DNA from: Oscillospiraceae bacterium
GTDB lineage: Bacteria; Bacillota_A; Clostridia; Oscillospirales; Ruminococcaceae
NCBI GenBank assembly: GCA_004558145.1
Contig: SFDQ01000001.1
Span: forward strand, 248,001 to 312,000
DNA length: 64,000 nucleotides
Reading direction: 5' to 3'
Shown: one piece after another, positions 8,311 through 16,982 of the stretch
Position numbering within the stretch: the stretch's first letter is position 1
Layout of the letters: every line of letters begins with the position of its first letter
Program-made: the position numbers and the translations under genes
Notes under the pieces: generated by a model
What the model saw: only the letters and a program-made list of their open reading frames with translations
What the model was told of the DNA's origin: nothing
The model's database searches: none

Positions 8311-8988
8311 TTAATAAAACGGATTGAAGCGTCCGAACAGGCTGTAGGTGATGCTGCCGGCCAGCGCCTGATCGTTGAGGAACCCGATGGAGCCGCCGGT
8401 GATGACGATGACCGCCCACACGGCGCACAGCACCAGATACAGGTCCACCACGCCGGCCAGCAGGCCCATCAAAAAGCCGAAGAAGCGGTTCACCGAGCCC
8501 ATCACCGGGATGCGGTTCACGTTGGTGAGCACCGCCACCAGCAGCCCCACCAGCAGCCTGCACAGGGCAAAGGCCACAAAGAACAGCACGATGGCGATGA
8601 TGGGGGTGAGCAGCGGGGCAATGACCTCGTCCACCAGTTTGACCGCCATGTCCGGCGCGCCGCTGTCCAGCAGGCCGGCGGCGGAGGCGGTGAGGCTCTC
8701 CTTGATGCTCTCGGGCAGAAAGCCCGCGTACTTTTCGATGGTGGACTGGATGTTCACCGTGCCCTCGGCGGTGAGGGTGTTCTGGATGCTGGTCACGAAG
8801 CCGTTCTGGAAAAACTTTTCGAACAGCAGCGGCGAGGCCTGATGGCTGAGCACCAGCGCCCCGATGAGGCTGGCCAGATTGCCCACGAACTGCACCAGAC
8901 CGGCGGCAAAGCCGCGGCGGGCATAGGCGAAGGCCACCACCAGCAGCAGGGCCAGCATCACAAGGTCGAACACGATGGCCGCGTTCAT
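8311..8988 (-). CDS. CvpA family integral membrane protein
   Basis: About 225 residues with an N-terminal helix pair (DLVMLALLLVVAFAYARRGFAAGL...FVGNLASLIGALVL) typical of CvpA/colicin V production-like proteins, a loop of about 80 residues, and three or four further hydrophobic segments. The molecular role of the family is poorly defined; in Firmicutes it is linked to envelope functions and often lies in housekeeping operons. ATG 8988 has AGGAGTGA upstream; longer frame extensions only run into the preceding gene. It ends about 60 bp before clpE and follows the DUF5711 gene. Confidence 0.75.
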   Translation of the reverse strand: MNAAIVFDLVMLALLLVVAFAYARRGFAAGLVQFVGNLASLIGALVLSHQASPLLFEKFFQNGFVTSIQNTLTAEGTVNIQSTIEKYAGFLPESIKESLTASAAGLLDSGAPDMAVKLVDEVIAPLLTPIIAIVLFFVAFALCRLLVGLLVAVLTNVNRIPVMGSVNRFFGFLMGLLAGVVDLYLVLCAVWAVIVITGGSIGFLNDQALAGSITYSLFGRFNPFY

Positions 8989-9028
8989 CCGATCACTCCT
9001 TTTTGCGTTTGGATTTTTGCCGGGGCGC

Positions 9029-10225
9029 TCAGGCGGTCTGCCCGTCGTCCGGCTGGGTGAGCAGGGCGGCCTGCCCGCCGGTGACCACCACCAGCTGCTT
9101 TGCGTCCAGCACAGCCAGGGGTTTGGTCTCGGTGGGCGCTTCCCACAGGGCCTCTCCGGCCAGACTGTAGGCGGCAACGCTCTCCTGTCTTAAAACGTAT
9201 GCGGCGGTGCGGGTGCACACCACTCCCTCGGCGGGGGCGGGCACACTGGCCTCGCCCAGCACCTGCATCTCCGGGTCCAAAATCACCAGCCGGGCGGGGG
9301 AATCGCTGGCGTCGGGACTGAACAGCAAAGCGCAGTTCTGGCCGGAAACCGAGGCCGCGCCCAGGCTCTCGCCCTCAAAGCTGTACACCGCCGTCTGCTC
9401 GCCGGTGGCCGCGTCGTAGACGATGGCCGTGCGGTCATAGATGGCCAGCAGCCGGTCGTTGGACAGCCAGTGCAGCTGCAGCGGCTGGCCTGTGGCGGTG
9501 GCCGAGGCGGTGACCTCGTCGCTGCGGATGTCCAGGAAATAGAGGTTTGTCTGCAAGCTGCCCCCCTGGGCCACAAGGCAGGCAACGGCAAGGCGCTTGT
9601 TGTCCCGCGCAAAGGCCACCCGCACCGGGGTGCCCTCGGTGTCGGTGGGGTTCCAGCCGTAGCGGAACTCCATGGAGGAGTCCCACACGGTGAGCTCGGC
9701 GGCAAAGCGGTCGGACTGGGTCACCACCGCCACGCTGCCGCCGGTGCTCATCTCGGCCAGCAGGATGGGCTGTTCAAAGGTGCGCTTGTAGAGGGTGTCG
9801 GTGCGGCCCTCCACCCGCAGCTCATAGCCGGAGCGGCCGTAGAGGCAAAAGCGGGTGTTGCCCGCGCTGATGACCGGGCGGGCGTAGCCGTGCTGGATGG
9901 TGCGCAGCTCGGTGCCGCCGCCGGACCAGACGCCCACGTCCTGCTGCCCCAGCAGCACAAAGCCGCCGGAGAGGGGCTCGGCCTGCAGTATCTCGGGGAT
10001 GCCGGTCTTGACCGGCCAGCCCGCCCCGGGCGACAGGGCGATACGCACCGAGTCGAAGGTCTCCCGGGCGGCCAGGGCCGCCTGGCTGTAAGCCCCGGTG
10101 AAGTAGAGAGCCACCAGCCCCGCCGCCGCCAGCACAAGCACAAGCCTGCGCAGCCGCCGCAGCGCCCGCCGCCGGCGCACCTCCTGCAAACGGGTCACGT
10201 TGGACCCACTGTGTCCTTCGCTCAC
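9029..10225 (-). CDS. DUF5711 family membrane-anchored beta-propeller-like protein
   Basis: A 398-residue protein with a basic N-terminus (VRRRRALRRLRR), one transmembrane helix (LVLVLAAAGLVALYFTGA, about 28-45) and a long outer domain of repeating short beta units with Tyr/Asp turns that resembles a propeller. This matches the DUF5711 family of clostridial membrane proteins, whose function is unknown. It sits between truA and cvpA in the same direction with gaps of 25 and 40 bp, so it is probably co-transcribed. Confidence 0.65.
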   Translation of the reverse strand: MSEGHSGSNVTRLQEVRRRRALRRLRRLVLVLAAAGLVALYFTGAYSQAALAARETFDSVRIALSPGAGWPVKTGIPEILQAEPLSGGFVLLGQQDVGVWSGGGTELRTIQHGYARPVISAGNTRFCLYGRSGYELRVEGRTDTLYKRTFEQPILLAEMSTGGSVAVVTQSDRFAAELTVWDSSMEFRYGWNPTDTEGTPVRVAFARDNKRLAVACLVAQGGSLQTNLYFLDIRSDEVTASATATGQPLQLHWLSNDRLLAIYDRTAIVYDAATGEQTAVYSFEGESLGAASVSGQNCALLFSPDASDSPARLVILDPEMQVLGEASVPAPAEGVVCTRTAAYVLRQESVAAYSLAGEALWEAPTETKPLAVLDAKQLVVVTGGQAALLTQPDDGQTA

Positions 10226-10250
10226 GGCGGCGCCTCCTTTCAGGGAAAAA

Positions 10251-11012
10251 TCAGAGGCCCAGGGCCTCGGGGGGATAGTCCACCTGTTTCAAAAACAGAC
10301 CCTTTGCCGGCAGGGTGGGCCCGGCAAGGCTGCGGTCGCGCCCGGCCAGGATGGCGGGCACGGCTTCGGGGTCAAGGGCGCCCCGGCCGGCCTCAACCAA
10401 AGTGCCGGCCAGGATGCGCACCATATTGTAAAGGTAGCCGTCGGCGGTGACGGTGACGGTGACAAGGTGCCCCTGCCGCTCCACCTTGCAGGCGGAGATG
10501 GTGCGCACGGTGTCGCCCTTGGCCGCCACCGAACTGCCCGCCGAGCAGAGGCTGAGGAAATCGTGTTTGCCCACGAACTTCGCCGCCGCCTTGTCCATGG
10601 CCTCCGCGTTTAGCGGGGCGCTGATGCGGTGGTGGTAGGCCGCCTCGAAGGGGCTTTCCACCGGGCTGTTCCAGATGCGGTAAACGTAGGTCTTGGTGTG
10701 GGCGGAATAGCGGGCGTGAAACTCCTGGGGCACCTGCCGGGCCTCGTTCACCCGCACCGTGTCGGGCAGGTGGCGGTTCAGGGCCAGGGGCAGCTTTTCC
10801 ACCGGGATGGAGGTTTCGGCCCAGAAGTTCAGCGCGTAGTGCAAGGCGTGCACCCCCGCGTCGGTGCGGCCGCATCCCTTCACGTCGGGGCGGGCCCCAA
10901 AGAGGGCCTCCAGCGCGTTCTGCACGGTCTCGCAGACGGAAACGCCGTTCTTCTGCACCTGAAAGCCGCAGAAGTTCGTGCCGTCATAGCTCAGGTCCAG
11001 CAGGATGTTCAT
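10251..11012 (-). CDS. truA: tRNA pseudouridine(38-40) synthase TruA
   Basis: A 253-residue enzyme with the TruA signature GCGRTDAGVHAL containing the catalytic Asp (about residue 52) and an N-terminal LDLSYDGTNFCGFQ strand. It isomerises uridines 38-40 in the anticodon arm of many tRNAs. It lies 1 bp after ecfT, an arrangement (ecfA1-ecfA2-ecfT-truA) conserved across Firmicutes and usually found after ribosomal protein genes. Confidence 0.94.
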   Translation of the reverse strand: MNILLDLSYDGTNFCGFQVQKNGVSVCETVQNALEALFGARPDVKGCGRTDAGVHALHYALNFWAETSIPVEKLPLALNRHLPDTVRVNEARQVPQEFHARYSAHTKTYVYRIWNSPVESPFEAAYHHRISAPLNAEAMDKAAAKFVGKHDFLSLCSAGSSVAAKGDTVRTISACKVERQGHLVTVTVTADGYLYNMVRILAGTLVEAGRGALDPEAVPAILAGRDRSLAGPTLPAKGLFLKQVDYPPEALGL

Positions 11013-11013
11013 C

Positions 11014-11832
11014 TCACAAGACCCCCGGCATCAGAAAGCGGGTGGCCCAAAGCGCCGCGAAGGCCAGGGTGCAGAGCACCAGCGCCTCCCAGTCCAGCGC
11101 GCCGAAGCGGAGGACTTTGAGCCGGGTGCGGCCCTCGCCGCCCCGGTAGCAGCGGCACTCCATGGCCATGGCCAGCTCGTCCGCCCGGCGGAAGGCCGAA
11201 ATGAACAGCGGGATGAGGATGGGGACCATGGCCTTTACCCGGTCGGAGAGGGAGCCGCTGTCCAGCATGGCGCCCCGGGCCTTCTGGGCGTTCATGATTT
11301 TATCCGTCTCCTCGATGAGGGTGGGGATGAAGCGCAGGGCGATGGTCATCATCATGGCCAGCTCGTGCACCGGCATGTGCAGCTTCGCGAAGGGGCGCAG
11401 CAGCCGCTCGATGGCGTCGGTGAGGACGATGGGGCTGGTGGTGTAGGTCAGAAGGCTGGTGCCCGCGATGAGGGCCACGATGCGCACCGCCATGAAGATG
11501 GCGTAGGCCACGCCTTCCTTATAAATGCGGAAGACCCAGAAGGAGACCAGCGGTTCCCCTTCGCCGCCCATGAAGAAGAGGTTCAGCACCGCCGTGAACA
11601 CCACGATGGGCATGATGGGCTTGAGGCTCTTGAGGATGAGTTTCAGGGGAATGTGGGCCATGAGATACAGCCCCGCCAGCAGCAGGATGCTCAGCGCAAG
11701 GCCCAGGAAGTTGGTCACCGTGAACAGGATGACGATGTAGGCGATGACCAGCAGGATTTTCAGCCGGGGGTCGCAGCGGTGCACCGGGGAGTTGCCGGGG
11801 AAGTGCTGGCCGATGGTGATGTCTTTCAGCAC
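11014..11832 (-). CDS. ecfT: ECF transporter transmembrane component EcfT
   Basis: A 272-residue membrane protein with five or six hydrophobic segments and the two Ala-Arg-Gly-like coupling motifs of EcfT: AQKARGAML and a diverged second one, CRCYRGG, where Tyr replaces Ala. These helices dock in the grooves of the EcfA ATPases. It forms the shared scaffold for vitamin-binding S components; one S component gene is at 32451-32993. The start overlaps the end of ecfA2 by 7 bp. Confidence 0.92.
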   Translation of the reverse strand: MLKDITIGQHFPGNSPVHRCDPRLKILLVIAYIVILFTVTNFLGLALSILLLAGLYLMAHIPLKLILKSLKPIMPIVVFTAVLNLFFMGGEGEPLVSFWVFRIYKEGVAYAIFMAVRIVALIAGTSLLTYTTSPIVLTDAIERLLRPFAKLHMPVHELAMMMTIALRFIPTLIEETDKIMNAQKARGAMLDSGSLSDRVKAMVPILIPLFISAFRRADELAMAMECRCYRGGEGRTRLKVLRFGALDWEALVLCTLAFAALWATRFLMPGVL

Positions 11833-12707
11833 GTCGCCTCACCTCCCCCGTTCTTCTTCGCCAGGGCCGCCTGGATGGTCTTGACCGCGTAGGGCACGGT
11901 GTACACATCCTGGGGCAGGTCCAGCCCCATGGCCCGCAGCCGCAGGAACACCTTGGTCACCTGAGGCACCGAGAGGCCCAGCTCCAGCAGTTCGTCCGCA
12001 CGGGCAAAGACGTGCTCCACCGTGTCGTACATGGCGATGCGGCGCTGGTCCATCACCAGCACCTTGTCGGCGTATTTGGCGATGTCCTCCATGGAGTGGC
12101 TCACCAGAATGACGGTGGTGCCGGTCTCCTTGTGGAAGCGCTTGACCTGGGAGAGGATCATCTCCCGGCCCTCCGGGTCCAGGCCCGCGGCGGGCTCGTC
12201 CAGCACCAGAATTTTCGGCTCCATGGCCATCACGCCGGCGATGGCCACCCGGCGCTTCTGCCCGCCGGAAAGCTCGAAGGGGCTGCGCTCGAGATATTCG
12301 TCCTTCAGGCCAACGAACCGGGCGGCGCTCTTCACCCGCCGGTCGATTTCGGCCTCGTCCAGGCCCATGTTTTTGGGGCCGAAGGCGATGTCCTTATACA
12401 CCGTCTCCTCGAACAGCTGGTACTCGGGGTACTGGAACACCAGCCCCACCATGAAGCGGAACTTGCGGATGTCCGCCGGTTTTGCCCAGATGTCCTGCCC
12501 GTCCACCAGCACCTGGCCCTCGGTGGGCTTCAGGATGCCGTTGAAGTGGGTGATGAGGGTGCTTTTGCCCGACCCCGTGGAGCCGATGATGCCCACGAAG
12601 CCGCCCTCTTCCACGGCAAAGTCCACCTTGTCCAGCGCCACGGTGGCGTCGGGCATGCCGGCGTTGTAGATGTGGGTCAAGCCCTTTGTTTCGATGATGG
12701 CTGCCAT
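11826..12707 (-). CDS. ecfA2: ECF transporter ATPase EcfA2
   Basis: A 293-residue ABC ATPase with Walker A GSTGSGKST, Q-loop VFQYPEYQLF, signature LSGGQKRRVAIAG, Walker B KILVLDEPAAGLDPEG and H-loop SHSMEDIA. The YPEYQLFEETVYKDIAFGP stretch and the C-terminal domain with VPQVTKVFLRL mark it as EcfA2. It pairs with EcfA1 and EcfT to power uptake of micronutrients through exchangeable S components. It begins 51 bp after the ecfA1 stop. Confidence 0.94.
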   Translation of the reverse strand: MAAIIETKGLTHIYNAGMPDATVALDKVDFAVEEGGFVGIIGSTGSGKSTLITHFNGILKPTEGQVLVDGQDIWAKPADIRKFRFMVGLVFQYPEYQLFEETVYKDIAFGPKNMGLDEAEIDRRVKSAARFVGLKDEYLERSPFELSGGQKRRVAIAGVMAMEPKILVLDEPAAGLDPEGREMILSQVKRFHKETGTTVILVSHSMEDIAKYADKVLVMDQRRIAMYDTVEHVFARADELLELGLSVPQVTKVFLRLRAMGLDLPQDVYTVPYAVKTIQAALAKKNGGGEATC

Positions 12708-12758
12708 AGGCCGCCTTTCCCTCCCTCTTGCGGGGCCTTTGCCCCGAAACCGCCGCGT

Positions 12759-13592
12759 TTACTTCAAAAGCTCATAGAGCGCGGCGGCGCATTCTTCCTC
12801 GTTGATGATGTCGGTGGGGATGTCCACCCCGGCCTCTGCCAGCCGGCAGCACAGCTCGGTGACCTGGGGCACGTCCAGCCGCAGCCGGTGCAGCTCGTCC
12901 ACCTGGCTGAACACCTGGCGAGGGGTGCCCTCCATGACCACCTTGCCCTCGCTCATCACCACCACACGGTCGGCCTGGGCGGCCTCGTCCATGTAGTGGG
13001 TGATGGACACCACGGCGATGCCGTAGTCCCGGTTGAGGTGGCGGATGGTCTCCATCACCTTTTCCCGGCCCCGGGGGTCCAGCATGGCGGTGGATTCGTC
13101 CAGCACAAGGCAGTCCGGCCGCATGGCGATGACGCCGGCGATGGCCACCCGCTGCTTCTGGCCACCCGACAGCTTGTGGGGCGCTTTTTCCCGGTGCTTG
13201 TAGATGCCCGCCATCTTCATTGCGTCGTCGATGCGGGCGCGTATCTCGGCGGGGGGCACGCCCAGGTTTTCCAGGGCGAAGGCCACGTCCTCTTCCACCA
13301 CGGTGGCGACGATCTGGTTGTCCGGGTTCTGGAACACCATGCCCACCTTCTGGCGGATGTCATAGAGATGCTCCTCGTCGGCGGTGTTCATGCCCTCCAC
13401 CAGCACGGTGCCGGCCTCGGGCAGCAGGATGGCGTTGAAGTGCTTAGCCAGGGTGCTTTTGCCGCAGCCGTTGGCCCCCAGCACCGCCACGAACTCGCCC
13501 TTGTCCACCGACACGGAGGCGCCGTCCACGGCCCAGGGGCTTTCCGGCGTGTAGCGAAAGCGGATGCCCTCGGCGTTTATCATGTGTTCCAT
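12759..13592 (-). CDS. ecfA1: ECF transporter ATPase EcfA1
   Basis: A 277-residue ABC ATPase with Walker A GANGCGKST, Q-loop VFQNPDNQIVAT, signature LSGGQKQRVAIAG, Walker B CLVLDESTAMLDP and H-loop SITHYMDEA. The PDNQIVATVVEEDVAFALEN segment is typical of EcfA1. ATG 13592 is chosen over ATG 13598 because GGGGAGG lies 7 bp before it and only 1 bp before the other. The preceding methyltransferase gene ends at this start, suggesting coupling. The frame is open far upstream, but that part is antisense-like shadow sequence, not a fusion. Confidence 0.93.
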   Translation of the reverse strand: MEHMINAEGIRFRYTPESPWAVDGASVSVDKGEFVAVLGANGCGKSTLAKHFNAILLPEAGTVLVEGMNTADEEHLYDIRQKVGMVFQNPDNQIVATVVEEDVAFALENLGVPPAEIRARIDDAMKMAGIYKHREKAPHKLSGGQKQRVAIAGVIAMRPDCLVLDESTAMLDPRGREKVMETIRHLNRDYGIAVVSITHYMDEAAQADRVVVMSEGKVVMEGTPRQVFSQVDELHRLRLDVPQVTELCCRLAEAGVDIPTDIINEEECAAALYELLK

Positions 13593-13594
13593 GT

Positions 13595-14548
13595 TCATTC
13601 CTCCCCCGCCTGCGCTTCCTGCGCCAAGGGTTTGAGAACGATGGGCGCGTTCATCGAGCTCTTTTTCTCCCCCGCCTGCACGCCGTCTGCCAGCCAGAAG
13701 GCGGTGGCGCCGCAGGGCACCACGCCGCCGGTGCTGGACACCGGCAGGCCGATCTCGTCGCAGCTGGTCGTGCCGCCCTTTTCCGGGCACAGAAGGGTCT
13801 TTAAGATGTACTCCATCACCGCCGGCGACAGACCGGTGGTGTAGCTGTTCACCGCCACGAACAGGGGCTCGTCGCTGAGCACCTGGGTGCACTGCTCGAT
13901 GAGGTCGTAGATGCAGTTTTCCAGCTTCCACACCTCGCCCCCCGGGCCGCGGCCGTAGCTGGGCGGGTCCATGATGATGGCGTCGTAGCGGCTGCCCCGG
14001 CGGGCCTCCCGGGCCACGAACTTGGTGCAGTCGTCCACGATCCAGCGGATGGGCTTGTCCGCCAGGCGGCTTTCGGCGGCGTTCTCCCGCGCCCAGGCCA
14101 CGATGCCCTTGGAGGCGTCCACGTGGCAGACGCTGGCCCCCGCGGCGGCGCAGGCCAGGGTGGCCCCGCCGGTGTAGCCGAAGAGGTTCAGCACCCGGAT
14201 GGGCCGGCCGGCGGCGGCGATGGTCTTCTGATAGAAGGCCCAGTTCACCGCCTGCTCGGGGAACACGCCGGTGTGCTTGAAGCCGGTGGGGCTGACCACC
14301 AGCCGCAGGCCCTGCCAGCCGATCTGCCATTTTTCGGGCAGACGGCGGCGGTATTCCCACTGACCGCCGCCCTTGTCGCTGCGGTGATAGACCGCGTCCG
14401 CTTTGGCCCACAGGGGGCTGGTGCGCGGGTTCTTCCACACCACCTGCGGGTCCGGGCGGACCAGCAGCGCGTCGCCCCACCGCTCCAGCCGGCTGCCGCC
14501 GGTGGCGTCGATGAGTTCATAATCCTGCCAGGAACTGGCGGCTCGCAT
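13595..14548 (-). CDS. Class I SAM-dependent RNA methyltransferase, RlmI-like
   Basis: A 317-residue Rossmann methyltransferase with the SAM-binding LNLFGYTGGATLA and the catalytic-loop DPPSYGRGPGG, which place it with the RlmI/RlmK-type 23S rRNA cytosine-C5 group. It lacks an obvious N-terminal PUA domain, so the exact substrate base is uncertain. ATG 14548 is preferred because AGGAG lies 8 bp upstream; the in-frame GTG at 14554 is too close. The 101 bp separating it from ruvB contain a CCATGGCC/GGCCATGG hairpin, so it may be partly uncoupled from ruvCAB. Confidence 0.78.
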   Translation of the reverse strand: MRAASSWQDYELIDATGGSRLERWGDALLVRPDPQVVWKNPRTSPLWAKADAVYHRSDKGGGQWEYRRRLPEKWQIGWQGLRLVVSPTGFKHTGVFPEQAVNWAFYQKTIAAAGRPIRVLNLFGYTGGATLACAAAGASVCHVDASKGIVAWARENAAESRLADKPIRWIVDDCTKFVAREARRGSRYDAIIMDPPSYGRGPGGEVWKLENCIYDLIEQCTQVLSDEPLFVAVNSYTTGLSPAVMEYILKTLLCPEKGGTTSCDEIGLPVSSTGGVVPCGATAFWLADGVQAGEKKSSMNAPIVLKPLAQEAQAGEE

Positions 14549-14649
14549 AGGCACTTCTCCTTTTTCTCTGCCATGGCCCCTGCGGCCATGGATTCTATAT
14601 TGTACCCTGTAATTGTGAATATTTCTTGTTGGTTTGCGCGGCGGCGCGG

Positions 14650-15693
14650 TCAGAACATGCTCTGCTGGCCGCTCTCCTCCGCAAGGTTCGGGGCGCGCAT
14701 GCCCAGATGCTCATAGGCCAGCCGGGTGACGCAGCGGCCACGGGGGGTGCGGGTGAGGAAACCCATCTGCATCAGATAGGGCTCGCACACGTCCTCCAGC
14801 GTCACCGCCTCTTCGCCCAGGGCGGCAGCCAGGGTGTCCAGACCCACCGGCCCGCCGCCGTACAGCTCGATGATGGCCCGCAACAGGCTGCGGTCCAGCT
14901 CGTCCAGGCCCAGCGCGTCGATGTCCATGCGCTTGAGGGCCAGCCGGGCGGCGTCGCCGTCCACCGTGCCGTTCCCCAGCACCACCGCGAAGTCCCGCAC
15001 CCGCTTGAGCAGACGGTTGGCCACGCGGGGGGTGCCCCGGCTGCACTTTGCCAGTTCGAGAGCCCCCTCCTCGGTGCAGGGCTGGCCCAGGATGCCGGCG
15101 CTGCGCCGGATAATGCGGGCCAGCTCGTCGGGGCTGTAAAGCTCCAGTTTCAGCAGCACGCCGAAGCGGTCACGCAGCGGGCCGGTGAGCTGCCCGGCCC
15201 GGGTTGTGGCGCCGATGAGGGTGAACCGGGGCAGGTTGATGCGGATGGACTGGGCGCTGGGGCCCTTGCCGATCATGATGTCCAGGGCGTAGTCCTCCAG
15301 GGCGGGATAGAGCACCTCCTCCACCTGGCGGGAGAGGCGGTGGATCTCGTCGATGAAGAGCACGTCGCCCTCCTGGAGGTTGGTGAGCAGGGCGGCCAGG
15401 TCGCCGGGCTTTTCGATGGCCGGGCCGCTGGTGATGCGTATCTGCACCCCCATCTCCTGGGCCACGATGCCCGCCAGGGTGGTCTTGCCCAGGCCCGGAG
15501 GGCCGTAGAGCAGAATGTGGTCCATGGGCTCGCCCCGGCGCTTGGCCGCTTCCAGATAGATGCGCAGGTTCTCCTTGACCTTCTCCTGGCCCACATACTC
15601 TTCCAGCGTGCGGGGGCGGAGGTTCATCTCCTCCGTCTCGCCCCGGTTCACTTCGGGGCTGACCAGACGGTCGTTGCGGTCAAAATCTTCCAC
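14650..15693 (-). CDS. ruvB: Holliday junction branch migration helicase RuvB
   Basis: A 347-residue AAA+ motor with Walker A YGPPGLGKTT, Walker B LFIDEIHRL, sensor IGATTRAG and the C-terminal winged helix (RTPRGRCVTRLAYEHLG). It forms hexamers on DNA flanking RuvA-bound junctions and drives branch migration in recombinational repair. It starts 3 bp after ruvA ends. Length is normal and all motifs are intact. Confidence 0.96.
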   Translation of the reverse strand: MEDFDRNDRLVSPEVNRGETEEMNLRPRTLEEYVGQEKVKENLRIYLEAAKRRGEPMDHILLYGPPGLGKTTLAGIVAQEMGVQIRITSGPAIEKPGDLAALLTNLQEGDVLFIDEIHRLSRQVEEVLYPALEDYALDIMIGKGPSAQSIRINLPRFTLIGATTRAGQLTGPLRDRFGVLLKLELYSPDELARIIRRSAGILGQPCTEEGALELAKCSRGTPRVANRLLKRVRDFAVVLGNGTVDGDAARLALKRMDIDALGLDELDRSLLRAIIELYGGGPVGLDTLAAALGEEAVTLEDVCEPYLMQMGFLTRTPRGRCVTRLAYEHLGMRAPNLAEESGQQSMF

Positions 15694-15696
15694 GGT

Positions 15697-16299
15697 TTAC
15701 CTCCTTGCCATGCCGCGCAGCGCCAGCTTGATGAGTTCTTCCACCGGCAGGGTGTCGTCCAGCTTGGTCAGCGCCGCCGCCGCCTCGCCGGAGGTGTAGC
15801 CCAGGCTGGTGAGGGCCGCGGCCGCCTGGGCCAGATTGCTGCCCGCGGCGGGGGCCGCCGGGCCCAGGTCGGAGAGGGAAAGCCCCTCCGCCAAGCCCTT
15901 GCCCACCTTGTCCTTCAGCTCCAGGGTGATGCGCTGGGCCAGTTTCGGGCCCACGCCGCTGGCGGCGGTGAAGGCCTTGTGGTCCCCCGCCGAGGCGGCC
16001 AGCGCGATGCGCTGGGGGCTGAGCACGCTCAGGATGGCCAGCCCCACCTTGGGGCCCACGCCGCTCACGGCGGTGAGCATTTTAAAGCAGGCCTGCTGCT
16101 CCTCGTCGGCAAAACCGAAGAGGGACACGTCGCTCTCGGTCACGTTCATGCAGGTGTAGAGGGTGGCCTCCTGGCCCACGGCGGGCAGCGCGCCCGCCAC
16201 GCTGGAGGGCACCTGCACCTGATAGCCCACCCCGGCGCAGCTGATGACCACCTGGTCCAGGCTCTTTTTCAGAATTTTTCCGTTCAGGCAATAGATCAC
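15697..16299 (-). CDS. ruvA: Holliday junction DNA helicase subunit RuvA
   Basis: A 200-residue protein with the N-terminal OB fold (MIYCLNGKILKKS...VGYQVQVP), helix-hairpin-helix motifs (LTAVSGVGPKVGLAIL, FTAASGVGPKLAQRITLEL) and a C-terminal domain that contacts RuvB. It binds four-way junctions as tetramers. It lies 18 bp after ruvC. Confidence 0.95.
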   Translation of the reverse strand: MIYCLNGKILKKSLDQVVISCAGVGYQVQVPSSVAGALPAVGQEATLYTCMNVTESDVSLFGFADEEQQACFKMLTAVSGVGPKVGLAILSVLSPQRIALAASAGDHKAFTAASGVGPKLAQRITLELKDKVGKGLAEGLSLSDLGPAAPAAGSNLAQAAAALTSLGYTSGEAAAALTKLDDTLPVEELIKLALRGMARR

Positions 16300-16317
16300 G
16301 GCGAAAGGCCTCCTTTG

Positions 16318-16815
16318 TCAGCGCAAGGGCATGTTCTGCAGCCGGCTGCGGCTGCAATGGCAGTGGGCGATGGCCATGGCCAGCGCGTCGGCGGTGTCGT
16401 CGGGTTTCGGCACCTTGTCCAGGCGCAGCATGACTCTCGTCATCTCCTGCACCTGCTTTTTCACCGCCTTGCCGTAGCCGGTGACCGCCTGCTTGACCTG
16501 CATGGGAGTGTATTCGAACACCGGCACCCCGCACTGAGCGGCGGCCAGCAGGATGACCCCGCGGGCCTCGGCCACGCCGATGACGGTGGTCTGGTTGTGC
16601 TGATAGAACAGCTGCTCGATGCTCAGCGCCTCGGGGGCATAGTCCCGCATGATGCGCGAAACACCGTCGTACACCGCCGCAAGGCGCTGCTCGAAAGGCA
16701 TGCCCGCCGGGGTGGTCACTGCCCCGAAGTCCACCGGCGTGAACCGGTTGCCGATGTATTCCACGACCCCCCAGCCCACGATGGCGTAGCCGGGGTCGAT
16801 GCCCAAAACGCGCAT
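16318..16815 (-). CDS. ruvC: Crossover junction endodeoxyribonuclease RuvC
   Basis: A 165-residue resolvase with the RNase H-like opening MRVLGIDPGYAIVGWG (catalytic Asp7), the acidic LSIEQLFYQHNQT segment and the C-terminal acidic pair in DDTADALAMAIAH. It resolves Holliday junctions with RuvAB, encoded directly downstream. ATG 16815 is preceded by AGAGGGAAG. A sigma-A promoter lies about 55-80 bp upstream, so this is the first gene of the long minus-strand block. Confidence 0.95.
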   Translation of the reverse strand: MRVLGIDPGYAIVGWGVVEYIGNRFTPVDFGAVTTPAGMPFEQRLAAVYDGVSRIMRDYAPEALSIEQLFYQHNQTTVIGVAEARGVILLAAAQCGVPVFEYTPMQVKQAVTGYGKAVKKQVQEMTRVMLRLDKVPKPDDTADALAMAIAHCHCSRSRLQNMPLR

Positions 16816-16867
16816 AAACACTTCCCTCTTTGGCCCTGCGGCCACACTTCTCCACAATATCCGATAT

Positions 16868-16896
16868 AGTATACCACAAAACCGCGCCGAGGGCAA
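16868..16896 (-). promoter_or_regulatory. Sigma-A promoter for the ruvCAB block
   Basis: Minus strand TTGCCC (16891-16896), 17-bp spacer, TATACT (16868-16873), upstream of ruvC. Confidence 0.7.
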
Positions 16897-16909
16897 ACGC
16901 AGGCGGCAA

Positions 16910-16958
16910 AAAGAGAGCCCGGCGGCCCCGCGCAAAAACACGCGGAAGGCCGCCGGGC
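16910..16958 (-). terminator. Rho-independent terminator of the CAP lipoprotein gene
   Basis: On the minus strand CCCGGCGGCC (16957-16948) pairs with GGCCGCCGGG (16927-16918), with an inner CCGCG/CGCGG pairing, followed by CTCTCTTTTTG. It lies just past the stop at 16983. Confidence 0.8.
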
Positions 16959-16982
16959 CGGTGTGTTCACTTTTCCCAGCGC

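Noticed and set aside
5448..8327. Long plus-strand open frame of 959 codons opposite clpE and its neighbours
   Set aside because: It is antisense to clear ClpE and sigma genes, has low-complexity His/Gly/Val/Ala composition, and no ribosome binding site; GC-rich codon bias removes stops on the opposite strand.
12759..14480. Apparent fusion of a 290-residue N-terminal part to EcfA1
   Set aside because: The N-terminal part is out-of-frame shadow of the methyltransferase gene; EcfA1 has its own start and ribosome binding site at 13592.
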